Assembly: GCA_011525915.1 (NCBI GenBank)
Contig: WYBM01000063.1
Coordinates: 28,314 to 92,313, forward strand
DNA length: 64,000 nucleotides
Direction of reading: 5' to 3'
Origin: Ardenticatenaceae bacterium
Lineage (GTDB): Bacteria > Chloroflexota > Anaerolineae > Promineifilales > Promineifilaceae
Below, piece by piece: positions 36,458-46,040 of the stretch. The notes under the pieces are model-generated. The model had not been told where the DNA came from and ran no database searches. It worked only from the letters and a program-made list of their open reading frames with translations. A program made the translations under genes and the position numbers. The number at the start of each line of letters is the position of its first letter. The first letter of the stretch is position 1.

Positions 36458-37480
36458 ATGCTGGAACAATTCTTAACCTTCATCCGCGACATCTTACAAG
36501 AATACCTGAATCTTAACCTGGGTATTGAGGTGCTGGCACGCATTGGGCAGTCGCTGCTCATCATCGGCATTTTGTGGCTGCTGCGCTGGTTGGCCCTGCG
36601 GCTTGTGTACCGGCAGTTCCGTAAGGATACCCGTCTGCTGTATAACTGGCGTAAAGTGGTGGAATATGTCAGCGTCGCCATCGGCATCTTGCTGGTGGGG
36701 CGCATCTGGTTGGCCGGGGTAGATACGCTGGTGACGTACCTGGGGCTGGTTTCTGCCGGTATTGCCATCGCCTTGCAAGACCCCATTGTCTCGGTGGCTG
36801 GCTGGTTTTTTATTGTGTGGCGACGGCCGTTTGCCGTGGGCGACCGCATTGAAATTGAAGGTATTATGGGGGATGTGATTGATATTCGTGTTTTTGCCTT
36901 CAGCCTGCTAGAAGTGGGCCGGCGCATAAATGCCGAGCAAAGCACCGGGCGCATCATCCACTTTCCCAATGGCGTCGTTTTTAAAGAACCGCTGGTGAAT
37001 ACACACCAGGGCTACCCGTTTATCTGGAATGAAATTCCGGTGATGGTTACGTTTGAAAGCGACTGGGAAAAGGCCAAAGCCATCCTCGTTAACATCATCA
37101 AGGAACTGGCGCCTGACGTCAGTGAAGGTATTCGCCGCTACCAAAAGCGCGCCGACCGATTTATCATTTCCTATGACAATATCGCGCCAACCGTGTATAC
37201 CAGCGTGGCTGACAGCGGCGTGGTATTAACCATACGTTACCTGGTAGACCCGCGCCGCAAACGGGGCAGCGAGCAAGAGATATGGGAAGCTGTATTGCGC
37301 GCCTATAAGCAGCATTGGGATATTGATTTTGCTTACCCCACACAGCGCGAATTTTTGCACTTTGAAGAAGGAAAAAAGCCCCCTGCTCCCCAAGATGGAG
37401 ACGCTCCCACGGTTGTTTCACGCAAGTCCTGGATGACCACTGACACGGGTTTTCGGCCAACACACCGCCACGAAGAGTAA
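36458..37480 (+). CDS. MscS-family mechanosensitive channel
   Basis: The protein has 340 residues from the ATG at 36458. Three or four N-terminal helices lead to the pore helix and the MscS beta domain: GLVSAGIAIALQDPIVSVAGWFFIVWRRPFAVGDRIEIEGIMGDVIDI is the family core. The alpha/beta C-terminal domain extends to about 290, and a polar tail with a Lys/Pro-rich run closes it. It releases solutes upon hypo-osmotic shock. A start at 36431 (TTG) is less likely. Confidence 0.9.
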   Translation: MLEQFLTFIRDILQEYLNLNLGIEVLARIGQSLLIIGILWLLRWLALRLVYRQFRKDTRLLYNWRKVVEYVSVAIGILLVGRIWLAGVDTLVTYLGLVSAGIAIALQDPIVSVAGWFFIVWRRPFAVGDRIEIEGIMGDVIDIRVFAFSLLEVGRRINAEQSTGRIIHFPNGVVFKEPLVNTHQGYPFIWNEIPVMVTFESDWEKAKAILVNIIKELAPDVSEGIRRYQKRADRFIISYDNIAPTVYTSVADSGVVLTIRYLVDPRRKRGSEQEIWEAVLRAYKQHWDIDFAYPTQREFLHFEEGKKPPAPQDGDAPTVVSRKSWMTTDTGFRPTHRHEE

Positions 37481-37576
37481 GGTTACGGCCGCAGCCCAAG
37501 TCCGTCATCCAAATTTTGTAACCCATCCTGACTCATGGTTTGCATGTCATGGATGATGGGTTAAGGATCATACACT

Positions 37577-39361
37577 ATGTCTGAACCAATCCAACTAAAT
37601 GCTGAACAGATCGCCATGCTCAATGGTGAGCAGGGCACTGCCCGGCAAATGGCCCTGCGCCTGGTGCTGGATATGGCGGCAGCCGCTGGGGCCACGGAAC
37701 TTGTCCCCATTCACAGCGCCCACCTCTCCGGCGTCTCGCCGCTGACAGGCGGGCTGGGGCTGCGCCGCTTTCTGGCACGGCTGGCCACAGACCCCCAAGC
37801 CCAGGTCGCCGTACCTACCACGCTGAATTCGGCCGGCTGTGATGACGCCCAATTTGCGGCCATGCGCATCGCCGCCCCCCAATTCCGCGAACACAACCAG
37901 GAGATTGTAGCGTATTACACTCGCCTGGGTGTACGGCCCACCCAATCATGCATCCCTTACGAATGGGAAGGGGTGGTTATCACCGGTGTGGCCGCCTGGG
38001 CCGAGTCTAACGCTATTTGTTTTGGCAACTCCTACACCGGGCTGGTAACAAACCGGGAATCAGGGTTGTCAGCCCTGGCCTGCGCCCTGACGGGCTATAC
38101 CCCCCATTATGGCCTGTTACAGGCAGAAGCCCGCCGCCCTAACCTGGAAGTTTACGTCGAAGCCGACCTCCACGACCCAACTGATTTTTCTATTTTGGGC
38201 GATTGGATTGGCAAACAGCGGACGCCAGCGTGGAAAATGCCTAATGGCCCAATCCCTTACATCAAAGGGCTGGCCATAGACCTGAGCCATGAACAAAAAA
38301 AAGCTCTGACGGCCGCCGCCGCCAACTATGGCAGCCCGATGGTGTACATTGAAGGTTTGAGCGACTTACCTGAAGCTGCGCTGGCCCAAGCTGCGTTTCA
38401 AGCGCGGCTGGTGTTTGACCAGGCAGCGCTGGCCAAGCGCTATGCGGCGTTACGGCCGTTGACCCCCGTCTCCCTCATTGCCATTGGCTGCCCTCAGGCA
38501 TCGGTAGGCGAACTGCGGGCCGTGGCGGAACTGCTGTACGGCCAACACGTCCATCCTGATGCCCCGCCGCTGTGGATATTCACCTCTGCGGCCAACAAGG
38601 CCATTGCCGAAAAGACGGGCATCGCCGGGGTGATTACCGGCGCGGGGGCGCTGCTGTTGGAGAATACCTGCCCGGAGGTTGTGCCCTATGACCCGACCTG
38701 GGTCAGGCATGTCCTTACCAACTCCATGAAGGCCGAGCATTACATCAAGTCTGGCCTGAACGGCATCCCCACCTCGGTCATGCAGTTGGCAGCGTGCATC
38801 GCTGTAGCCACCGGCGAGCTTAACATAAACACGGCCGTGCAGGCCAGCCACGAGGAAATGAATTCAAAAAAGGAAGGTCCACAGGCAGCTCCGTCACTCA
38901 CCACGGGCCAACTCTGCCTTGTTACCGGCGACTTCAGCGCCACCGGACAGGGGCTGCCCTCACAGACCAGTTTCACCGTTCGCGGCCAGGCGTTTGTGAC
39001 CGATACACCCATTACCTTGTTGGGCTTTGTGAACCGGGAAACTGGGGTCATTGAAGAGCCAGGGCATCCGGCCGACGGCCGCAGCCTGGCCGGTAAAATT
39101 GCTATCTTTCCTAAAGGCAGCGGCTCCACGGTGGCCCCTTACGTATTGTTGGAGTTGTATTACCGGGGTAATGCGCCGCTGGCCATTGTGAATACCAATA
39201 TTGACCAACAATGCGCGCCTGCCTGTTCCCTGGAGGGCATCCCCTATGCCTATGGGTTTAACGCCGACGTGATTGGCCAGATTAACGATGGTGACATGGT
39301 GGAATTAACGCGGGAAGGGGAAGACGTATCAATTCGAGTTATCACGCGCACCATTACTTGA
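37577..39361 (+). CDS. Aconitase X, large and small domains fused
   Basis: The protein has 594 residues. Residues about 1-425 match the DUF521 large AcnX domain (LNAEQIAMLNGEQGTARQMALRLVLDMA near the start, GVRPTQSCIPYEWEG, WAESNAICFGNSYTGLVTNRES). Residues about 440-594 are the swivelling small domain (GDFSATGQGLPSQTSF, GKIAIFPKGSGSTVAPYVLLEL, NTNIDQQCAPACSLEGIPY). AcnX proteins are dehydratases: bacterial fused forms act on cis-3-hydroxy-L-proline, while archaeal two-subunit forms dehydrate mevalonate 5-phosphate. The fusion favours the first reading, and the UbiD gene nearby favours the second. It has a 4Fe-4S or mononuclear iron site with Cys ligands. It lies 7 bp before the CPA2 antiporter. 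Confidence 0.88.
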   Translation: MSEPIQLNAEQIAMLNGEQGTARQMALRLVLDMAAAAGATELVPIHSAHLSGVSPLTGGLGLRRFLARLATDPQAQVAVPTTLNSAGCDDAQFAAMRIAAPQFREHNQEIVAYYTRLGVRPTQSCIPYEWEGVVITGVAAWAESNAICFGNSYTGLVTNRESGLSALACALTGYTPHYGLLQAEARRPNLEVYVEADLHDPTDFSILGDWIGKQRTPAWKMPNGPIPYIKGLAIDLSHEQKKALTAAAANYGSPMVYIEGLSDLPEAALAQAAFQARLVFDQAALAKRYAALRPLTPVSLIAIGCPQASVGELRAVAELLYGQHVHPDAPPLWIFTSAANKAIAEKTGIAGVITGAGALLLENTCPEVVPYDPTWVRHVLTNSMKAEHYIKSGLNGIPTSVMQLAACIAVATGELNINTAVQASHEEMNSKKEGPQAAPSLTTGQLCLVTGDFSATGQGLPSQTSFTVRGQAFVTDTPITLLGFVNRETGVIEEPGHPADGRSLAGKIAIFPKGSGSTVAPYVLLELYYRGNAPLAIVNTNIDQQCAPACSLEGIPYAYGFNADVIGQINDGDMVELTREGEDVSIRVITRTIT

Positions 39362-39368
39362 GGAAACT

Positions 39369-40607
39369 ATGAATGAAACGTTTTTAGAATTGATTTTTGC
39401 GCTGGCATTGATCATAAGCGCCGCCAAAATTTGTGGGTACATCAGTATCCGGCTGGGGCAGCCATCTGTCTTGGGAGAGCTGCTGGCCGGCATCATCCTG
39501 GGGCCAACCTTGTTAAATATGTTTGGCACACTGCCTGCTTTCAGTGAAGAGACCCACGTCCACGAAACCATCACTGAACTGGCAGAATTGGGTGTTTTAT
39601 TCCTGATGATGCTGGCCGGGCTGGAATTACACCTGTCAGAACTGGTAAAGTCAGGCAAGGTGTCCGCGTTATCTGGCACGATGGGCGTGTTTATACCCAC
39701 CGCTTTGGGGTATGGCACGGCCGTGCTGTTTGGCTTGGGGAGCACGGAGGCTCTGTTTATTGGGTTGGCATTGGCGGCTACCAGCGTCAGCATTTCTGCC
39801 CAGACCTTGATGGAACTGGGGGTGTTACGCAGCCGGGTAGGCATTTCCCTCCTGGGAGCGGCAGTATTTGATGACATTCTAGCCATCTTGATGCTTTCCG
39901 TAGCTTCCATTATGGTAGGGGGTGGGGCCACGGGTGGCACTTCTTTACTGGCGACGATCTTACGCATGTTTGGCTATCTCATAGGGGCGGCCGTGTTAGG
40001 GTATTGGCTCATCCCCCGACTAACGCGTTATGTGCAGAAGCTCAACATCTTTATGGGTGTCCTGGCCTTTACGATGGTGTTGGTTTTGATCTACGCCTGG
40101 GCGGCCGAAGTTTTGGGTGGCGTGGCCGGGATTACCGGGGCATTTTTAGTAGGGCTGCTGCTGGCCCAAACACCATTTAAAGGCGAGATTCAATCAGGCA
40201 TGACGGCCGTGGCCTATGGCTTTTTTGTGCCTATCTTTTTTGTAAACATTGGCCTGGCGGTGAACCTGGGGGCCATTAGCGGTTCAGACTGGATTTTTGC
40301 CGTGGTACTTACGGTGGTGGCCATTCTCAGCAAGATCGTCGGCTGTGGGGTAGGGGCACGGTTGGGCGGGTTAAACAACCGGGAAGCCATTCAATTAGGC
40401 ATTGGCATGGTCTCCCGCGGTGAAGTAGGGTTGATCGTGGCCGCTTTTGCTGTTGCCCAGGGCGTGCTGGGGCAAAATGCTTTTTCCATCACTGTGTTTA
40501 TGGTCATCGTGGCCACGCTGGTGACACCGCCTATGCTGCGTGCTGCTTTCCGGCAAAAGCCACAACAAACAGAGCAAAACAAACCCATGTTAGGAGAAAA
40601 AAGCTAA
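39369..40607 (+). CDS. CPA2-family cation:proton antiporter
   Basis: The protein has 412 residues and about 12 transmembrane helices. Family features are QPSVLGELLAGIILGPTLL, LAELGVLFLMMLAGLELHL, AATSVSISAQTLMELG and LGAAVFDDILAILML, which holds the ion-site Asp pair. It stops right after the membrane domain and lacks the TrkA-N nucleotide-binding domain of KefB/KefC. The PII-like gene downstream overlaps it by one base (TAATG) and may supply the missing regulatory input. Confidence 0.9.
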   Translation: MNETFLELIFALALIISAAKICGYISIRLGQPSVLGELLAGIILGPTLLNMFGTLPAFSEETHVHETITELAELGVLFLMMLAGLELHLSELVKSGKVSALSGTMGVFIPTALGYGTAVLFGLGSTEALFIGLALAATSVSISAQTLMELGVLRSRVGISLLGAAVFDDILAILMLSVASIMVGGGATGGTSLLATILRMFGYLIGAAVLGYWLIPRLTRYVQKLNIFMGVLAFTMVLVLIYAWAAEVLGGVAGITGAFLVGLLLAQTPFKGEIQSGMTAVAYGFFVPIFFVNIGLAVNLGAISGSDWIFAVVLTVVAILSKIVGCGVGARLGGLNNREAIQLGIGMVSRGEVGLIVAAFAVAQGVLGQNAFSITVFMVIVATLVTPPMLRAAFRQKPQQTEQNKPMLGEKS

Positions 40608-40984
40608 TGTACCACATGGTCTTATTGATATTAAATAATCTAGATGACTGTTCACCAGTTTTAGACGCCTGGGAAGCCGCGGGCGTAGGCGGCATCACCA
40701 TCTTAGAGAGCTCTGGTTTGGGGCGGGCACGCAAAGCCGTGCGTTCAGACATTCCGCTGATGCCCAGCCTGGCTGACTTTTTCCGCCGGCCAGAAGAACG
40801 CCATCGCACCATTTTTACAGTAGTTGATGATGAGCAGCTGGTTGAGCGTTTAATTACGGTGACAGAACAAATTATCGGCGACATGGAAAGCGCTGATAAC
40901 GGTGTCTTATTTGTCTTGCCGGTTTCCCGGGCCAAGGGTATCCAGGGGGGGCAGCACCGTGCCCAGCAGGGCAGAAATGGGTAA
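40607..40984 (+). CDS. PII-like small protein coupled to the CPA2 antiporter
   Basis: The protein has 125 residues. The start MVLLILNNLDDCSPVLDAWEAAGVGGITILESSGLGR has the beta-alpha-beta layout of PII signalling proteins, and TIFTVVDDEQLVERLITVTEQIIG plus NGVLFVLPVSRAKGI fit the second half of the fold. The T-loop Tyr of classical GlnB is absent, so it is a PII-like relative. PII-like proteins bind adenine nucleotides and gate transporters such as SbtA and AmtB. The TAATG overlap with the antiporter stop supports a direct partnership (inference). Confidence 0.6.
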   Translation: MYHMVLLILNNLDDCSPVLDAWEAAGVGGITILESSGLGRARKAVRSDIPLMPSLADFFRRPEERHRTIFTVVDDEQLVERLITVTEQIIGDMESADNGVLFVLPVSRAKGIQGGQHRAQQGRNG

Positions 40985-41017
40985 AGGCACAGTCCGGCAG
41001 CGCCCATGACCCGCTTC

Positions 41018-41470
41018 TCAGGCTTGCAGACTATTCTCCACATACTGCTTCAAGCCATCTAGCAGCGCCTCCATGCCCTGGCGGTAGGTGTTGCGCACAT
41101 ACAAACGGTCAAACAGTGCTCCTAGCCAGCCAAATTTTAGCTTGTATTCCGGGGATACGGTCACAATGGTACGGCCGTTATCTGCACGCAGCATAAAATG
41201 GATATCGGCTGACTTAAAAGGCATGTTGGTGTTTGTAATACGCATGGTTAACTGTTTCTCTGGCTGCCAGTTCACTACCTTTTCGTCTAGAAAGTTTGGG
41301 CCACCCAGATCACAGTGACGGGTGGCCCCCAGGCCGGCTGCCTGTGATGAGGTAAGGTGTGAACGCGCTACACCAGGATTCCACCGATAAATATTGCCAA
41401 TATCAGCCAATGCTTGCCACGTTGCCAGCGGCGGGGCCTGAATAGTAATTTCCGTACTAAAACTGCTCAT
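41018..41470 (-). CDS. SRPBCC (START/polyketide cyclase-like) family protein
   Basis: The protein has 150 residues: IQAPPLATWQALADIGNIYRWNPGVARSHL at the start, a long beta sheet with GATRHCDLGG and KQLTMRITN, and the closing long helix RNTYRQGMEALLDGLKQYVEN. This is the helix-grip fold that binds hydrophobic ligands. Ligand and role are unknown. It converges with the PII-like gene, with 33 bp between them. Confidence 0.85.
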   Translation of the reverse strand: MSSFSTEITIQAPPLATWQALADIGNIYRWNPGVARSHLTSSQAAGLGATRHCDLGGPNFLDEKVVNWQPEKQLTMRITNTNMPFKSADIHFMLRADNGRTIVTVSPEYKLKFGWLGALFDRLYVRNTYRQGMEALLDGLKQYVENSLQA

Positions 41471-41559
41471 CAGTTACACTCCTTTGATTATGAATTGGTA
41501 TGCAGCATAGTGATGAAACAGTTCCAAGTCTATGAAAAACAGTGCCATTTTGTGCCAAC

Positions 41560-44241
41560 TTAAGGCATTTGGCTGCCGGCGCGCTGCTGCAGCAGCTTGG
41601 CCACCAGGGCCGTCCAACCCGTCTGGTGGCTGGCACCAAGGCCGGTGCCGTTATCGCCGTGGAAGTATTCGTAAAAGAGAAGGTAGTCGCGCCAGTGGGG
41701 GTCGTTTTGGAACAGGTCTACACGGCCGTAAAAAGGACGACGGCCGTGTTCATCAAGCAAAAAAATGGTTAACAGCCGGCGAGATAATTCGGCAGCCGCC
41801 TGCCCCAGATTGCCCATCTGCCCGGAGCCGGTAGGCAGTTCCACCTGCACCCCGTCGCCATAATAATGATGAAATTTTTGCAGCGACTCTACCATAAGGT
41901 AATTCACCGGGAACCAGATAGGACCGCGCCAATTGGAATTGCCGCCAAACAGTCCGCTGGACGATTCTGCCGGCTCGTAACCCACGGTGTACGTCTGGTC
42001 GTTGACATAAAAGGTGTACGGGTGGGCTTCATGCTCTTTAGAGAGGGCACGCAGGCCGTACTCGGAAAGGAATTGGGCGGGGTCAAACATGCGCCGGGCC
42101 ACCTGCTGCAGCTGCTGCTGGTTGACCAGGGCCAGCAGGCGACGACCGTTGACCCCCGGATGTGTCAAGGAGGCTACGTGCTGTACCAGATGGGGCCGGT
42201 ACTTAACAAACCATGCCAACCGCCGCCGGAAGCGGGGCAACAGCGCCAGCAGGTCTGGTTCCAGCGTCTCTACGGCAAACAGGGGAATAAGACCCACAAA
42301 GGAACGAATCTGCAGCGGAATATGACGGCCGTCTGGCAGGTGAATCTGGTCGTAATAAAAACCATCAGCTTCCGCCCACAACCCCTCATCGCCACACGTA
42401 TCATTGATGGCGTTAGCGATGTAAATAAAATGCTCAAAGAACTTGGTGGCCATATCTTCATAAGCCGGGTTGTGGCGAGCCAGTTCCAGGGCCATGGCCA
42501 ACATGTTCAGGCAGTACATGCCCATCCAGGCCGTGCCGTCGGCCTGTTCCATAAAGCCCCCGGTGGGCAGCGCCTGGCTGCGGTCAAAAACGCCGATGTT
42601 ATCCAGCCCCAGAAAGCCTCCCTGGAAGATGTTACGCCCGGCGGTATCTTTGCGGTTGACCCACCAGGTGAAGTTAAGCAACAATTTCTGAAAAACCCGC
42701 TCTAAAAAGGGCAGATCAGCGTGGCCGGTGATGTTGCGCGTAATTTTGTACACACGCCAGGCAGCCCAGGCGTGGACTGGTGGGTTTACGTCACCAAAGG
42801 CCCATTCATAGGCCGGAATCTGGCCATTGGGGTGCATGTACCATTCGCGCAGCATGAGGATGAGCTGGCGTTTAGCCCATTCGGCATCTACCAAAGCCAG
42901 CGGCAGGGTGTGGAACGCCAGGTCCCAGGCCGCATACCAGGGGTATTCCCATTTGTCCGGCATGGAAATGACATCATTGTTGTAGAGGTGGGTCCAGTCA
43001 TGGTTACGGCCGTGTTTACGGGCTTCCGGCGGCTCTGGCCCGGCCGGGTCCCCTTCTAGCCATAACTGCACGGCGTAATGGTAATATTGCTTGCTCCACA
43101 GCAGCCCGGCAAATGCCTGCCGCTGCACACGCCGCTCATCTTCAGAAAGACCAGCCGGGTGCACGGCCGTATAAAATTCGTCTGCTTCTGTCAGGCGCTG
43201 CTCAAAAATGGCGGCAAAATCAAGAAAGGGCTGGTGGAGTTTCCGGCCAGTGAAACGCCACTGCACCGTCAACGCTTCTCCCGGCGGCACGGTGGCCTGT
43301 GCATGAGCAGCCACCTTAGTGCCAACTTGTTCCGGGTTCACGCGGTCAGCACGGCCGTTGACCACGGCTTCATGAATGCCATCCTTCACAAAGGGGCTGG
43401 CGTTGGGTGTGCCCCATAACCGTTGACTGTTCGTCTCGTTTTCAGTGAACAGCAGCGGCGCTGCCTGTTGGGTCCCCACCACCTGTACATACCACCAGCG
43501 TTCGCCCAAATGTCGGTGGGCACCGTGCACGGCCGTCACCCCTTCCTGGGGTGGCCTGGCTGCTTTCAGCCAGGGTTTTTCCCGGCTGTACCCCCACGAC
43601 CAGGTATTACGGTACCACAGGTGGGGCAAAATATGAATGGGGGCGGCGGCAGGCCCGCGGTTAACGGCCGTGATGCGGCACAAGAGGTCATCTTCACCCA
43701 CTTTGGCATACTCAATAAAGATATCGAAGTAACGGCCGTCAGCCAGCGCATCATGCAGGGCATCTACCAGTTCAAACTCTGGCACCTGTCGGTTTCGCTG
43801 GTGATTTTCGGCCACAAGACGGCCGTAAGGGTAAGCCACCTGGGGATATTTGTAGAGCATCTTCATGTAGCTGTGCGTGGGTGTGCTGTCCAGGTAAAAG
43901 TAATACTCCTTAACATCTTCCCCATGATTGCCTTCGTTCCCTGTCAGGCCAAAAAAACGCTCCTTGAGGATGGCGTCCTGCTCATTCCACAAGGCTACTG
44001 CCAGGCAGATGTTCTGAAAGCGGTTGCAGACACCAGCGATCCCATCTTCATGCCAACGGTAGGTACGGCTGCGTGCGTGATCGTGCGGGAAAAACTCCCA
44101 GGCGGCCCCCTCAGGGCTGTAATCTTCACGCACCGTACCCCAGGCGCGGTCACTGACATAAGGCCCCCAATTTTTCCAATCGGCCACGCGGGCTTCAGAA
44201 TCAGCCAGGCGTTGATGTTCAGCCGTTTTGGGTTTAACCAT
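41560..44241 (-). CDS. MGH1-like / GH63-type glycoside hydrolase
   Basis: The protein has 893 residues from the ATG at 44241, which has AAAGGAG eight bases upstream; the longer frame start at 44322 lacks a site. It matches the large cytosolic GH63/MGH1-like clan: WGPYVSDRAWGTVREDYSPEGAAWEFFPHDHARSR near the start, LPHLWYRNTWSWG, a linker of about 100 residues and the (alpha/alpha)6 catalytic barrel with HDWTHLYNNDVISMPDKWEYPWYAAWDLAFH and SNWRGPIWFPVNYLMVESL. The likely acidic residues are the Asp of AWDLAFH and a Glu late in the barrel. It hydrolyses an alpha-glucoside or mannosylglycerate-like sugar; the substrate is not readable. Confidence 0.88.
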   Translation of the reverse strand: MVKPKTAEHQRLADSEARVADWKNWGPYVSDRAWGTVREDYSPEGAAWEFFPHDHARSRTYRWHEDGIAGVCNRFQNICLAVALWNEQDAILKERFFGLTGNEGNHGEDVKEYYFYLDSTPTHSYMKMLYKYPQVAYPYGRLVAENHQRNRQVPEFELVDALHDALADGRYFDIFIEYAKVGEDDLLCRITAVNRGPAAAPIHILPHLWYRNTWSWGYSREKPWLKAARPPQEGVTAVHGAHRHLGERWWYVQVVGTQQAAPLLFTENETNSQRLWGTPNASPFVKDGIHEAVVNGRADRVNPEQVGTKVAAHAQATVPPGEALTVQWRFTGRKLHQPFLDFAAIFEQRLTEADEFYTAVHPAGLSEDERRVQRQAFAGLLWSKQYYHYAVQLWLEGDPAGPEPPEARKHGRNHDWTHLYNNDVISMPDKWEYPWYAAWDLAFHTLPLALVDAEWAKRQLILMLREWYMHPNGQIPAYEWAFGDVNPPVHAWAAWRVYKITRNITGHADLPFLERVFQKLLLNFTWWVNRKDTAGRNIFQGGFLGLDNIGVFDRSQALPTGGFMEQADGTAWMGMYCLNMLAMALELARHNPAYEDMATKFFEHFIYIANAINDTCGDEGLWAEADGFYYDQIHLPDGRHIPLQIRSFVGLIPLFAVETLEPDLLALLPRFRRRLAWFVKYRPHLVQHVASLTHPGVNGRRLLALVNQQQLQQVARRMFDPAQFLSEYGLRALSKEHEAHPYTFYVNDQTYTVGYEPAESSSGLFGGNSNWRGPIWFPVNYLMVESLQKFHHYYGDGVQVELPTGSGQMGNLGQAAAELSRRLLTIFLLDEHGRRPFYGRVDLFQNDPHWRDYLLFYEYFHGDNGTGLGASHQTGWTALVAKLLQQRAGSQMP

Positions 44242-44345
44242 GGTTACGCTCCTTTCGTCTGGAGAGTGGCGTTCAGAGAGCGAAGATTTTAGCAATCGCC
44301 AATCTCCGCTCTCTATGCTCATATCACCTGCAAGATTACCGCCTC

Positions 44346-45251
44346 TTAGCCAAAAAAGCCCGACCCCTGCACAATCTCATCTGCCGGCAGAAACGTTGCC
44401 TCTTCAATGGACAGGCCGCTGCGCTGCAGGAACGCCTGCACCACATGATAGCCAATGGCATAACCGCCATAGGCGGGCATGCCGCCAACGGGCTGGAAGC
44501 CCGCCCGTTCGGCCAGGGCGTCCCCAAAGATGTAACCACGAATGGCGTTAAAGCCGGTGGCGGCTAATGCGCCACCAATGAGCTGGCGGGCCGCCTCCAA
44601 TTCGGCGGGGTCAAATTCCGTGATGAAGTACCCCACCGTATCCTCGCCAAAGAGGGAAGCAGCGAAGGCTTCGGCCGTGCCCTCGATGACAATGTAGTCA
44701 GCCACTGTTGTCTTTTGCATGTCCCAGGGAAACAACCGCAGACGGATCAGGTGGTGCATCTCATGGGCGATCAGTCCCGGCAGACGCGGCAAATTATAGG
44801 CATTGGGATCCCAGAATTGGCCCAGGAAACGGGGCTGAAACCAATCAGTAGCCCCGGTGTAGCCCCGCTCCAGCGGGTTGGCGCGGGCCGGGTCAGCCAA
44901 CATCAGCCACCCTTCAACGGTGTCAAAGGGAATACGATCCATATACGGGGTGAACCGGCTGGCCGCTTCCGCCAGCGCTTGGCGGCCAACTGTCCAGGCA
45001 TCAGCAGCTTCTAGCTTCGCCAACACGGCCGTCATCTCTGTGACCTGATCTGGCAAAAGCCAGGCCCAGGCACGCGCCCCGGCTAGAGGGTCATCCTGAT
45101 CAGCACCCGGCACTCCACCCATCATGGCAGCCATCATCGGCTGCCACGGCTGCACCAGCCATTCCAGGTAGCATTGCTGGCGGGCGGTGGCTGACGAGGC
45201 GGCCAGAATGCGCCGGTAATAATCGTTGGTAGGCATCCATCTAGTTTTCAT
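44346..45251 (-). CDS. DUF2268 putative zinc metallopeptidase
   Basis: The protein has 301 residues. The zincin motif is HEMHH within LIAHEMHHLIRLRLF (about residue 165), with a downstream EGTAEAFAASLFGE supplying the third ligand. This matches the DUF2268 (YjaZ-like) family. No signal peptide is visible. Its ATG overlaps the stop of the upstream TipAS regulator by 11 bp, so the two are one operon and the peptidase is a likely regulated target. Confidence 0.8.
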   Translation of the reverse strand: MKTRWMPTNDYYRRILAASSATARQQCYLEWLVQPWQPMMAAMMGGVPGADQDDPLAGARAWAWLLPDQVTEMTAVLAKLEAADAWTVGRQALAEAASRFTPYMDRIPFDTVEGWLMLADPARANPLERGYTGATDWFQPRFLGQFWDPNAYNLPRLPGLIAHEMHHLIRLRLFPWDMQKTTVADYIVIEGTAEAFAASLFGEDTVGYFITEFDPAELEAARQLIGGALAATGFNAIRGYIFGDALAERAGFQPVGGMPAYGGYAIGYHVVQAFLQRSGLSIEEATFLPADEIVQGSGFFG

Positions 45252-45999
45252 CGCTCTCTAACTCCTGACAATAATGTTCAATCGCTTGTTGCAAAAATGC
45301 GGGCATATCAGGATGCAGCTTCTGGTAAAAGGCCATAAAGGCTGGGTCTGTGGCATAGCCTTGGGCCAGGCCACGCAGCATAGGCACGGTTGGTTCATAG
45401 AAGTGGCGTAGGTGTTGGTGCCAGCGGGCCACCGCTTGCTGTACCGCCTCGCTTTCTGGTCCTTCGTCCATGTGCGCAAGTACCTCCTGGTAAATCTCGT
45501 TACCTTCCACCATGATCTGGGCCTTCTGCTCAGCGCTGTAGCTTTGCCAACGCTGGATCGAGGCCTTCACAATGGTGACATCGTATCGTCGATAAGCTTC
45601 CCGCTCATACCGTTTCTGCGTTTCCTCATCGAAGCCAGCGAATAATTCCTGGTTGCTCATGTGAATCTCTCCTTTTAAGTGCATGATCGTTTGATCAATG
45701 GTGCCTATGAGGTCATTTAGCCGTCTGACCCGCTGCTGCAGCGCCCGTTTGTGTACCTGCAACGCCTGAGAGATGTCAAAGCCAGGCTGGTCAAGTAAGA
45801 TCTGAATGTCGCCCAGGCTAAAACCCAGTTCGCGGAAAAACAAGATTTGTTGCAGGCGCAGCACGGCCGGGCTGTCATAATAGCGATAGTTGTTTTCACC
45901 CACCGCAGACGGCTCCAGAAGTCCAATCTCGTCGTAATAATGCAGCGTGCGGTTGCTCACACCAGCCAGATCAGCCAGTTGTCTAACGGTATACATCAT
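45241..45999 (-). CDS. MerR-family regulator with TipAS ligand-binding domain
   Basis: The protein has 252 residues. Residues 1-75 are a MerR winged HTH (MYTVRQLADLAGVSNRTLHYYDEIGLLEPSAVGENNYRYYD), followed by the coiled-coil dimer helix. Residues about 125-250 are a TipAS domain (FAGFDEETQKRYEREAYRRYD, then YQKLHPDMPAFLQQAIEHYC), which traps thiopeptide and other cyclic antibiotics. It likely activates its own promoter with a 19-bp spacer about 145 bp upstream. Starts at 45999 and 45996 are equally possible. Confidence 0.9.
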   Translation of the reverse strand: MMYTVRQLADLAGVSNRTLHYYDEIGLLEPSAVGENNYRYYDSPAVLRLQQILFFRELGFSLGDIQILLDQPGFDISQALQVHKRALQQRVRRLNDLIGTIDQTIMHLKGEIHMSNQELFAGFDEETQKRYEREAYRRYDVTIVKASIQRWQSYSAEQKAQIMVEGNEIYQEVLAHMDEGPESEAVQQAVARWHQHLRHFYEPTVPMLRGLAQGYATDPAFMAFYQKLHPDMPAFLQQAIEHYCQELESDEN

Positions 46000-46040
46000 A
46001 GCCCTGACCTTTTTCTTGAAGTGAATGCCTCTATTTAGTA

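Noticed and set aside
41866..44292. Long plus-strand frames opposite the GH63-like gene
   Set aside because: They are shadows of the glycoside hydrolase on the other strand, with no ribosome sites or recognisable domains.
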